A stretch of DNA of 64,000 nt from Paragorgia papillata (Eukaryota; Cnidaria; Anthozoa; Scleralcyonacea; Coralliidae), in NCBI GenBank assembly GCA_035771165.1, contig JAWNZC010000179.1:2500001-2564000 (forward strand), in the 5' to 3' direction. Positions 1 to 12,400 of the stretch are shown here, piece after piece. Made by a program: the position numbers and the translations under genes. The notes beneath the pieces are model-generated. The model did not search any database and was not told the DNA's origin. It saw only the letters and a program-made list of their open reading frames with translations. Positions within the stretch are counted from its first letter, which is position 1, and each line of letters begins with the position of its first letter.

Positions 1-361
1 GCTCTTACTGTCTCCGATACATTGTGAAAATTTGAAAACAATCGGCCAAAACCCGTGTTCAACAAAAGTCTTACAGTTTAGCTGAAATTTAAAGCTGAAG
101 AAACAAGCCTTGGAACATTTAAATTTCACGGGAAAACAGAGCTGCTTGCAATTTTCATCGCTAAATATCTTAATGAATTTTGCTTTAAACGAAATAAACT
201 TTTCAAAACCTTTCAGCATTTGGCTTGAGGCAGCTAATTACGCAAAAAAAAATTGTGTGTATTTTTAAATTTCTATGGTGTAACGTAACCTTAATACGTG
301 GTAAATAAACTAACAAATTTCATTTAAATGCATTTCTCTCCTTCGCTAAATTTAATTTTAC
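1..361. other. Intron 22 sequence, nothing recognised
   Basis: AT-rich sequence downstream of the exon 22 donor. No further exon, repeat or RNA gene could be supported. The stretch 405-688 (intron 21 start) is likewise featureless. Confidence 0.6.
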
Positions 362-404
362 CTGTATCGTCTTGTCCAGCAATGTCAGTAACTTTTAAAA
401 ACAC
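362..404 (-). CDS. ABCA: ABCA exon 22, 43-nt exon, last in window
   Basis: Encodes [14 protein letters not shown] plus one base. It joins exon 21 as TPLEEVFLKVTD, equivalent to TTLEEIFLKVAEE of ABCA1. Acceptor ttcttttatag, donor ACAG|gtaaaa, phase 1. The next exon must lie beyond base 1. Confidence 0.9.
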
Positions 405-3400
405 CTATAAAAGAAAAATGATAAATCAATAAGGTTTCACAGTCCGCACAGGCTAGGAATCGAGAATATTAGATAGTGAAAGACTTTTATGACTGGTCTC
501 AAGGATGAAAGGGTTACAAAAAAAAACACGTTAGACAACTAATGACAAATTTTCAAAGCCGTCATTTTAAATAAGCAGTGATGTCAATGAACACTAACTA
601 TCATCACCATGGACATCACCATCATTGCTATCTTTACCATCACTAACAAATATCAACCAACGTCATTACCACAACAACTATCATCACTCTTGGCAATGAG
701 GTGCTTGAGGTCACCGACCACTTCACCTACCTGGCCTCCACCATCGCCAGCAACCTGTCACTTGATGCAGAAATGGACAAGCGCATCGCCAAAGCCGCTG
801 TTGAGATGGCAAAACTGAGCAAGAGAGTGTGGGGCAACAACCAGCTGACCCTAAACACTACACTCAAGGTGTGCCAGGCGTGCGTCCTCAGCACCCTGCT
901 GTACGGCAGTGAATTCTGGACGACCTATGCCAGACAGGAGAACCGCCTGGAAAGCTTCCACCTTCCACCTGTCTACGACGGATCCTCGGCACCACATGGC
1001 AGGACAAAGTTACCAACACCGCTGTGCTAGAGAAAGCAGGCTCCTTTAGCATGCATATCCTGCTCTGCCAGCGTCGACTGCGATGACTTGGACATGTGCA
1101 CCGCATGATGGGACGGTCGCATACCGAAGGACCTCATGTTTGGTGAGCTGGCCACAGGACGCCGCCCAGCACTGCGTTTCAAGGACGCCTGCAAGCGTGA
1201 CTTGAAACTGACAGACATCGATCCAGACAGCTGGGAATCGCTTGCAGATGATCGCAGTGGCTGGCGCCATGCTGTTCGTGAAAGAGTCAGGAGGGGCGAG
1301 GAGAAGAGAAACCAACAGCTGGAGGAGAGGAGGGAACGGAGGAAACAGAGGCAGCAGAACCAGGCTCCCAATCAACCATCCGACTTTGTGTGCTACACCT
1401 GTGGCAGAGACTGAGTCATTCCAGACGTTGCTCTGAACAAGACTGACGGACTGACCAAGGCGCAACCATTGTCTCCTGAGACAGGAGGATGCCTACTACA
1501 GGGTGCCGCAAAAAATTGCCCCCATCCATTTATGAGGTGCACCTTCTTTAATTATGGTACAAGAAGTAAATTTTTATATCACGCCGAAAGCCCATCCCTC
1601 CTTCTTTGTTGTCTGAAATTTTCAGAGCTAAGTAGTTATCTACTCGCTTCCTGTAGTCATTTAAAGAGTCAACATCAAAATTTGAACTTGTCCAAATTAT
1701 GTATGCCACGTCAAGATTTGGAAATCTTCTCCTAAAGGCTTCCCTTGTCCTTGTTGGACTTCTTGTTTCATGATAGGAAAGTACCATGAATGCTCTTTCC
1801 TCGGGAGTGAATTGTTGTCCAACCATCTTAAGACGGATGAAGTAAAGTGCACTTCTGCCTACATGGCAAACATGTGCATGGAACTCTCATGAGCATTGTT
1901 ATTACCCCAAGGAACCCCACATGATTTGATGCCGCATTGCTTCACTTGGAATCAAACTTTATTCCCCTGTGGTCAGTTTTCACATGCATATGTATTCAAA
2001 CTTGTATTCCGCACTCAAACAAAGCTGTGGTCAAAAACGGGAGGGGCGACATTCGTTTGGGACACCCTGTATTTTTCCAAATCTGTAGCATAGATAATTT
2101 GCATAATTTGGACAAGTTCAAATTTTGATGTTGCCTCTTTAAATGACTCCAGGAAGCGAGTAGATAACTATTTAGCTCTGAAAATTTCAGACAACAAAGA
2201 AGGAGTGATGGGCTTTCGGCGTGATATAAAAACGTACTTCTTGTACCCAAATTAAAGAAGATGCAGTACAAAAACGGATGGGGGGCATTTTTTTTGGGAC
2301 ACCCTGTACTAGCATCACTCTTATCAGCTTTATCAACATCTTGTTAGACGAGTATATTTATGAGTACGCTATAGCTCGGATATGAGAATAGCGGGACTCG
2401 AACCCACAACCTTCTGATCGCCGGTGAGACGCTCTAACCATTGACCTACTGGGACTCAGACGATTTGATGTATGACATTACATACTGCTATGTGCAATTT
2501 ATTTACACTCAATTCTCATATCCGAGCTAGCATATTCATCTCTTCTCTTAACAACATGCATTGAGTAAAATAGCTCGAAGAACATTCACACTCAATTCAT
2601 CAACATCAAAACTATCACCATCATTACCACCACTACTATCATCATCACTCTTATCAGCTTTATCAACATCAAAACTATCACCATCATAACCATAACCACC
2701 ACCATAATCATCATCATCATCATTCATCACCATCACCATCATGAAAATCAACATCATCACCATTTTCAACATCATCATCATTCTTATCACAATCATCGGA
2801 ATCAAAACTACCACCATCATGATCATAACCACCATAATCATCATCATTCACCACCATCACCATCATCACTCTTATAACCATCATCATCGACATCACCATC
2901 ACCATCATGAACATCGTCACAATCGTCATTATCGACATCATCATCATCATAAACATCAGCATCATTATCATCTCTCTTATAACCATCATCATCATTGAAA
3001 TCGTCATCAACATCACTATCGCCATCATGCACCATCATGAATATCAACATCATCACCATCACCATTTTTATCAACATGATCATTCTTATCACCATCATCG
3101 AAATCAAAACTACCACCATCATGACCATAACCACCATAATCATCATCGTCACTATCGCCATCATGAACATCAACATCATTATCATCACTGTTATCAACAT
3201 CAAAACTATCACCATCATGACCATAACATCTTTATCACCACCACCATGTCACCACCATAATCATTACCATCATAAATGTCACAACTATCATTAATATCAT
3301 CACCATCCACAATACCAGTCATCAACACTATTAACGTCACAACCACCACCACCACCAATCAATCACCATCATCAACGTCATCACTATAATACGATCACGA

Positions 3401-6400
3401 TCACATTCACCCCCTATATTATCACCACCACAAATAAGTAAGATTTTCTTGACAAATTTATAAGTAAACATTTTCTTACCTCTTCAAGTGGTGTCTCAGT
3501 TATTCCAAAGCTTTTTAACCCCAGTGTCTCTAAGCTTTGTTCAAGATGAGAAAAAAAGTTTCCAAAGCCGTCTTTCTTAACGACACTGTTAGGCAACCTG
3601 AACGACAGTTGCTGACGACTTTCCTGGATCAGTTTGGCAGATGGAATGTAAAACTGCACAAAACTGCAAATATTGTCTACACTCGTTTCTGGAATCGATA
3701 CAGTGCTCCCTAAGCAAATAAAGCAAGACACGATTAAAGAGGAACTCCAGTAGTAGCGTTCAGATGAAAGAGCTTACCGACTTGAGGTTACGCATACAGA
3801 CACATATACAAACAAACAAACAAACAAACAAACAAACAAACAAACAAACAAACAAACAAACAAACAAACAAACAAACAAACAAACAAACAAACACACACA
3901 CACACACACACACACATACCGACGGGACACGCGCGCCACACCACAACTACCACCACGACCACCACCACGACGACCACCACCACCACAACTACCACCATGA
4001 CCACCACTACGACCAACACAACCACCGCCACCGCGATCAACACCGCAACAAACACCATGACCATCACCACTTCAACAACCACCACCACCATAACAATCAC
4101 CACTACGACGACCACCACCACCACCACCACCACAACCACCACCACCACAACCATGACCAATACCACAACAACAACCACCACAACCACCACCACCACCACG
4201 ACCAACACCACAACCAACAATGCAACTACCACCACGACCATTACTATTATCACCACCATAACTACAACTACAACCACTACCACAACCACTACGACCATCA
4301 CCATAAACACCACAACCATCACCGCGCCCATCACGACTACAAAAAACACAAACACAAAGACAAAGACTATATGCGTGTAAGCAGTGCTGTGAGTAACTTC
4401 GTTACAAGTAACTAGTTACAGTAAGTAGTTACATTTTTAAGTAACTGTAACTGAAACTAGTTACTTTTTCTGAAGAAGTAACTGTAACTATAACTAGTTA
4501 CTTTTTTAAAGAACTGTAACTAGTTACAATATTTGGTTTAAAACTATGACTATAGTTACTGATACTCAGTTGAGGATGTTATTCTTTCTTGATAAAAATT
4601 GTTTTGATATAATAATAAAGGTACATTATGTACACATTTGACTATTTCTGCTGTAAAAACATAATTATGGTACTGGTATCTAAAAACTAGTAATTTCTTT
4701 GTTGGTTCTAGTAACACGGACAAAGGATTACTATAACATAGCTTTGATATAGCAACGTTTTTGATTGGCTTTCGTGCGTGCTCCATAACTCGATGGAGCA
4801 CGGGAAAAAAGCGCGGGAAAAACTTTCCAAACAAAACTGAGTTTTAACGGCCTTTTACCGAGTCATTTAATTTTATTGAGTAATAAAGAACAACGACTCA
4901 GAAGACATAAACTGGGTCTGGGTAACCGAGTTTAAACTGTCCTTTTGGTTGGATTTTAGTGAACAAAAGACTTGGCTACGAAAGTAGAAAAACACAACAA
5001 CCAAAACGATTCGCCGGCTTGTGAAAGGATTTAATGCTATGTTATAAAATAAATGGCTCATGGTTTAGTGTGCTCCATCGAGCTATGGATGCACTTGGGA
5101 AATTGGGAGATGGAGTACGCTAAACCATGAGCCATTTCTTAAATGTAACTTTGTAACTAGTTACAAAATGTTTGAAGTAACTTTGTAATTGTAACTGTAA
5201 CTGTAACTAGTTACTTTCTTTTCATTGTAACTTTTATCGGTAACTAGTTACTTTTCTAACGATGTAACTGTAACTAGTTACAAAAATTATGTAACTTTTA
5301 CAGCACTGCGTGTAAGTAAAGAAGCGTAAAAAAGGTAAACAGTAATGTTGTAAAATGTGACATTACCTCGTGGCGACTGCCTTGCTAATTTCCCAAGAGG
5401 AGAACCCGATGACGTACCAGGACTAGAGCCCATGCTCACAGTGAGTAGATTGTCCGTCGGAGGCGTAAGCCTCAAGTTAGTCAACGATCCCAAGGGTGTG
5501 CTGGAAATAGAGCTATGAGAACTGCCTGAATGCTTCTTAACAAGACTTAAATTGTAACCATCGCCAAAATGACTCTTCAAAAAGAGTGACGACCCCAGAC
5601 ACCGCAGTTTGCCGTCTGAGATTATAGCAATCCTGTCGCCCAAGACGTCAGCCTCGTCCATGAAATGAGTTGACAGCAATATGGTGCGATCTAAAAAGAT
5701 TGTACACTTATAAGTAATACATGAGTGATATTAGTGATCAAATGTACCCGAAAGCCTAAGAAATGCGTGCGGAAGGCCCAGGGTGCATGTAATCACTATT
5801 ATTTGGACTGGAGTTTAGACTGGACTTTGGACTAGACTTAGAACTGAACTTTAGACTGGACTATGGACTAGACAATAGAAAATAATTTGGACTGGACTTT
5901 GAACTAGACTTTGGACTTGATTTAAACATAGTTGATAGAGGGAGATGGTTAGGAAACTTCATAAAATCCATTGTTCTAGGTATTTGTGTACCTTGTGCAC
6001 GGTCACGGTTGAAAATTCTATTGTTTTACCTTTGCGAACTTAGGGGGCTTTCCATTTACCCGGTTAGACCGGTCAGTCCGGTTAAATGGAACACGATTCG
6101 TTTGAGACTTAGGACGGTCAGACTGGAAAATTTGGTCTTAATCAAAAGCAAGTCCATTCTGGCCAGACTGACCGGTCTAACCTTGTCAATTGGAAAGCGA
6201 ACTAAGATAGCAGTGTAAAAGAGATTGGGCACTACGTGTTTGTTTTGGCTTCTGGTTCGAGGTATTCCAGTACTTATTACAAATAATGACATATTTCGAG
6301 CCGTGCTTCCAATAGAAAACGTTTGTGTTCAGTCGTTTGTCCATATCAAATGAGCTTTAAAAAACTTTGTGCACGGTCAAACCCCGTTCAACCTCCAAGT

Positions 6401-9400
6401 GGGTTCTTTGTTCAATATATTTGAAGTTTGCATGATTTAAAATATCCCCAAACAAAATTAACAAACCTAACCCCAACAAAAATCCATCCACTGCGACTTT
6501 TTTAGTGAAGCGGCGCTCGTTCTGTTGAGCTATCGATTCATAATAGTCTTCCCTTCGTTTCCTTTCCTTTCATTTCTCTTCCCTTTTTTTTTCTTTCCTT
6601 TTCTTTTCTTTCCTCTGCTCCTCTACTTTCCTTTCCCTTCCTTTCCCTTCCTTCCTTCCCTTCCTTTCCTTTCTTTTCCTTTCCTTTCCTTTCCCTTCCT
6701 TCCCTTCCTTTCCTTTCCCTTCCCTTCCTTTCCTTCTCTCTGTTTCCTTTCCTGCTATTCTATTATTTTCCTTTCATCTAATTTCCTTTCCTTTCCTTTC
6801 CTTTCCCTTCCTTTCCTTTCCCTTCTCTTTGTTTCCTTTCCTGCTATTCTTTTCCTTTCCTTTCATCTCCTTTCCTTTCCTTTCATTCCTTTTCCTTTTT
6901 TTTCCTTCCTCTCCCTTCCTTTCCCTTCCTTTCCCTTCCTCTCCTTTCCTTTTTTTCCATTTCCTCTCCTTCTTTTCCCTTCCTCTCCTCTCCTTTCCTT
7001 TCCCTTCCTTTCCTTTCCTTTCCCTTCCTTCCCTTTCCCTTCCCTTCCTTTCTTTTCCTTTCCTTTCCCTTCCTTTCATTCCTTTTCCTTCCTTTCCTTT
7101 CCCTTCCTTTCTTTCTTTTCCCTTCCTTTCCTTTCTCTTTGTTTCCTTTCTTTTTCCTGCTATTCCTTTCCTTTCCTCTCTTTTCCTCTCCTTTCCTCTC
7201 CTTTCCTCTCCTTTTCTCTCCTTTCCTCTCCTCTCCCCTCCCCTTCCTTTCCTTTCCTCTCCTCTCCCCTTCCTTTCCTTTCCTTACATTTCCTTTCCTA
7301 CAGTGTCAACATACCCCAAGAGTCCTTACCTTGTTTGTATTTGATTAAGAGATCCCAAATTGCTCTGCGAGCATACGGGTCGACGCCAGCGGTTGGTTCA
7401 TCCAGAATGACCATGCGTGACTTAGCGACGAAAGCAACAGCGATAGAAAGTTTTCGTTTCATTCCTCCAGAGAGTGTATCGACTAGACTGTGACGCTTAC
7501 TTGGTAAGTCCACATCCGTTACTAACCTAGAGAGAAAGTAGAGCAATACAAAAATTACAAAGCAAATGCATGACATTTCGAGTTCTTAGTGATTAAATCC
7601 CTTCAAGCCTCTGGGGTTTGTAGAAGATCCTCGGGTCTACGGCCCTCGGGACTTCCACAAGCCGTCCCTCGGCTTGCGGGGACATTATTCAATCACTAAC
7701 AAGACGCCTGCTTAGGTGTTTACTCGGGCTACTAATTTCTGCAACCTTGGCGTAGCCTGTGCACATTTAGAAAACCTGCTGGGCGAAACAGTGCAAAATT
7801 TTTGACAAACCGAACGAAGCCTTCTATATTTGGTCTTATATGAAGTACGAGACACATGAAGCTTTTGCTGGTGTAAACAATAAGCTCGTGTTTTTCGAAT
7901 AACAAGGGATATTACAACCTCGTCCCCAGGGCGTTTGAGGAAGGAAGCGAGCAGGCCGATCAAACGCCCTGGCAAAGGCTGGAATCACGTGAGAAAATAT
8001 TCCAATATATTTGGAAAATTTTCCCGCCAGATTGACCACCGGGTTTCCGGTCTATGTACGTCAGCTTAAATATTTGAATGAACTGAATTCATTAAATAAG
8101 CCGTTGTACAAGTCAACACAATTTATTGTTTCTAGTAGAAATCCAACATGCTAAATTAGCTCAAAATAACCTTAACACACTGAAATAAACAAATACACTT
8201 GCCTGGGTTGTTTGTGGTGAGTTCGCGATGATATGTCGGTTAAGTTTCGTGATTGCTCCAGAATAACAACCCGTCAATATTATTATATTACGGTTGGTCT
8301 GCAGCAATCATGAAACTCTTCAAACCAACATATCATCGCAAATTCGCCACAAACAACCACCCAGGCAAGTGTATTTTGTTTATTTCAGTGTGTTAAGGTT
8401 ATTTTGAGCTATTTTAGCATGTTGGATTTCTCGTAGAGACAATAAATCGTGTTGACTTGTACAACGGCTTATCGGGAAAATTTTCCAAATATATTGGAAT
8501 ATTTTCTCACGTGATTCCAGCCTTTGCCAGGGCGTTTGGTCGGCCTTGCTCGCTTCCTTCCTCAGACGCCCTGGGGACGAGGTTGGGGATATTAATACGT
8601 TCAGTAAACCAAACCAACAGTGTTAGATTCGCAAGATTCAAGCGATCATTTCGATATAGAATCTATTTAAATCGGACAAATAGAAAATATGTCACAACAT
8701 GCTGATTTTGTATCGTTGTGGGGAAAAAGGACAGCTCACCATAAGAGATTTGGAACACACGTTTCCAAATAATACGACACCTACATAATGTCTAGACAAG
8801 CAAACAGTTCAACATATTCATATTTTTTGCGTTATTCGGTGCTTATCAATTTTGTACGTAACAACACGTTACTGTGGCGTACTCGCGTTTGTTTCTTGTA
8901 TCTCTGCAACTCGTCTGTTCTACCTTATTGGACAAACCTTCTCTATGTTTCTTTCATTTCGGATCATTTTTGCAATAGTTGATCAGTGGTATGCTCCAGA
9001 CAATCCCAGAATAGGAACACAAATGCATGTCTGTCGATTCATCGGAGCACGCTCAATGGCGGCAGGCCTGACCGAAAGTAAATTGTGCAAAAAATGCAAA
9101 TTCGTGACCCAATAGACAAATGCATGTCTAGACATGCATGTATCTACTGCGTTCAATCATGCCTATAGCTACTATGGTAAAAACAATGTTGTAATTACTG
9201 TATGTACTTGTAGTAACCTTGTAATCAGAGGCTGGTGCATGCAGTAAAAAGTGGAAATTCTACGTTTCCCATTCATGACATAAATTTGTGCATGACATTG
9301 ACAACTGCAGCATACAATTTAATTACTCACACACTCAATGTCTCTATATACATAGCCTGTCACTGACATTTGACTATTGTACAAATATTATTGTACATTT

Positions 9401-12400
9401 ACATCGACAATGTTATTTAATAGCATAATAATTTCGCTCGTGGACTACCACAGGTTTTGCACATTGTTGCTTGATCATGAGGCTAATTATGTCTTCAGCA
9501 ATGCACAGCCTTGTCAATTTACAAAGCTCGATCAGACAGCTGAACACACGTAAACATGTTGGCCATATAAATTGCCTCGTCTCGTTTAATTCTATGTTTT
9601 GATTGGCCCCGAAGGCATTCTTTTGTTAACTTAACTTACACGCACGACAGCAATGTATCTACTAGCGCATGCGCAGAAAACAGAAAACAACACAGAAACG
9701 GAGCCGAAACCTAGACTCGGTCAACCACTAACCCGAGTAATAACCCTCAATGCTTGAATGTCATGCATTTACTTAATATAATACTGAAGTAAGTGACTGT
9801 CAGTTTCATACCTGTCAACTTCGTCGCAAACCAGATGAGACTCCATTCCTTTCAAACTGGCATAAAACCACAGATGTTCTTCGACAGATAATCTAAGGAA
9901 CGCAAAAGAGAAAAAATCTCAAATAAAACCGCGAATCACATAAGAAAGAGATTGTGTTGTCTTCCTGGTATTTTATAATAGGAACTAAAATAACAGACCC
10001 TTGGTAAACGTTTCGTCAAGCTTAAAGCCCTAATCAAACGAGAACGCAAGTCATCGCAAGTTGGCAGTCACGCTATCTCAGCCAGCCGCTCTGAATAGTT
10101 TCCCGAAAATATCATCTACCGTGATAAAGTTAAAACTTGTTTAAAACACTCATGAAACCTTTATTTTGTTAATTTGGGGAGTTCGACGACCGCCACAGAA
10201 ATTCTGACTGCCAACATGCGATGACTTGCGTTCTCGTTTGACTAGGGCTTAATACCGTAACCGAAAGTAGCGCGCCCCGTTACTTTCGGGATTAGCGCCA
10301 ATTAGGGGACGCTTCTTTCGGCTAGCCGTTACTTTAGGAGAACCGTTATTTTTGGGCGGTAAAAAAGTGTTAGCATGGCGAGAAGTTACTTTTCCAGCCC
10401 CCCCTTCCCCCCTCCCCCTTTAGAATCCGGCAAACAATTGTTTTCTGTTTTTTTACCGTGTCAGGACGAAGTTAGAAACGCAAAATAGGACCAATTACAA
10501 GCACGATGTTTTTCTAGCTTATCATGCAATTTTCATTTCAAACGCCAGTTTGCCGTCATAATTACTCGGGCTACATGTGGTAGTAGCCGCTACTTTCGGG
10601 CAGCCACTACTTTCGGGGGGTGGGGTACTTTAGAAACTTTACGGTACTCAGAAAATATTCTTGAGCGTTAGACTTACTTGTCAAACAGGACATTGTGTTG
10701 AGGGCAGAATCCTAAACTTTTTCGGATTTCGTCCATATCGTAACGAATATCATTTCCATAAATGTAAGCCGTGCCCTGGGTGGGTGGAAAGAGTCCAGTG
10801 AGAAGTGACATTGTGGTGGTCTTTCCGGCGCCATTGTGTCCAAGGAATGAAGTTATCTGTCCTTCGTACAAGTTCAAGCTCAAACCATTCACAGCGCGTT
10901 TCGTACCACTTTTGTACACCTACGAACACAATTTGAACAACTTATTCCTTCTCTTCTCTCCCCCCTCTTGTTGCTCCTCCTACTCCTTTCCTTCCTGCTA
11001 CACCTGTTACTCATCCTTTCCATTTTTCTTCTTCTTTCCTACCTGTTCCTCCTGCTAATCCTTCCGTTCTCCCTCTTCCTACTGATGCTCTTCCTCCTGT
11101 CCCGCCTGATCGTCCTCCTGCTCCTCATCCTTCTGCCTCCACTCCTGTCACCTACACTACTACTCCTGTTCATCCTGCTCCATCTCCTGTCCCTCCTGCT
11201 ACCCTTTCTGTCCTTCTTGCTCCCCATCCTATCCCTCCTTCTCCCTTCTTGTCCCTCCCTCTCCTGTTCCTCCTACTGATGCACTTTCTCCTGTCCCTCC
11301 TGCTCACCTTCCAGCTCGTCCTCCTGCTCGTCCAAATAATCCTCATCCTCCTGCCCCTCCGTCTGCCCCCCTCGTACTACCACTGCTGTGCTTCCCGCTC
11401 CGTCTCCTGTTCCCCCCTTGTTCCTGTTCCCTGTTCCTCCGTCTCCTGTCCCCCCCTGTTCCTGTTCCTCCTGCCGCTCTTCTTACTCTTCCACCTGTTC
11501 CTCCTCCTCTTGTTCCTCTTCCTCCTCCCGCTCCCCCTCCTCACCATCTTGCCCTTCTTCCTGCTCCTCTTCCTCTTGTTCCTCCTCCTGCTGCTCCTCA
11601 TCCTGTCCATCTTCCTGATCCTCTTACCCTTCCTGCTCGTTCTCCTCTTTATCCTACTGCTCCTCTTCATCCTCCTGATCCTCCTCCTCCTCTTCATCCT
11701 CCTGATCCTCCTCCTCCTCTTCATCCTCCTGCGCCTGCTCTTCATCCTCCTCCCTCCTCCTCCTCCTGCTCCTCTTCATCCTCCTGCTCCTCTTCATCCT
11801 CCTACTCCTGCTTCCCATTCTGTCCATCTCCTCATCCTGCCCATCTTCACGATCCTCTTGCCCTTCTTGCTCGTTCTCCTCTTCATCGTCCTGCTCCTCC
11901 TGCTCTTCTTCATCCTCTTCCTCATCCTGTCCATCTTCCTGACCCTCTTTCCCTTCCTGCTCGCTCTCCTCTTCATCCTCCTCCTCCTCTTCTTCCTATC
12001 GATCCTTCTGCTCCTCATTCTCTTGATTCTTCCCCTCCTCTTGCCCCTTCTGCCCTTCCTCCTACTCTTCTTCATATCCATCCTTCTGCTTCTCATCCTC
12101 TTCTTCCTATCCAGCCTTCTGCTCCTCATCCTCTTGCCCCTTCCCCTCCTCTTGCTCCTTCTGCTCTTCCTCCTACTCTTCTTCCTTTCCATCCTTCTGC
12201 TCCTCCTCCTCCTCCTCTTGATCCTTCCCCCCCCCCCCCTCTTGCCCTTTCTGCTGTGCCTCCTACTCCTCTTCCTATCCATCCTTCTTCTTCTCATCCT
12301 CCTCCGCTTCTTTCTATCGATCCTTCTGCTCCTCATGCTCCTCCCCTTGATCCTTCCCCTCCTCTTGTCCCTTCTGCTTCTCATCCTCCTACTCCTCTTC

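Noticed and set aside
3774..4355. Poly-Val and poly-Thr frames
   Set aside because: Product of ACC/CA repeats on opposite strands.
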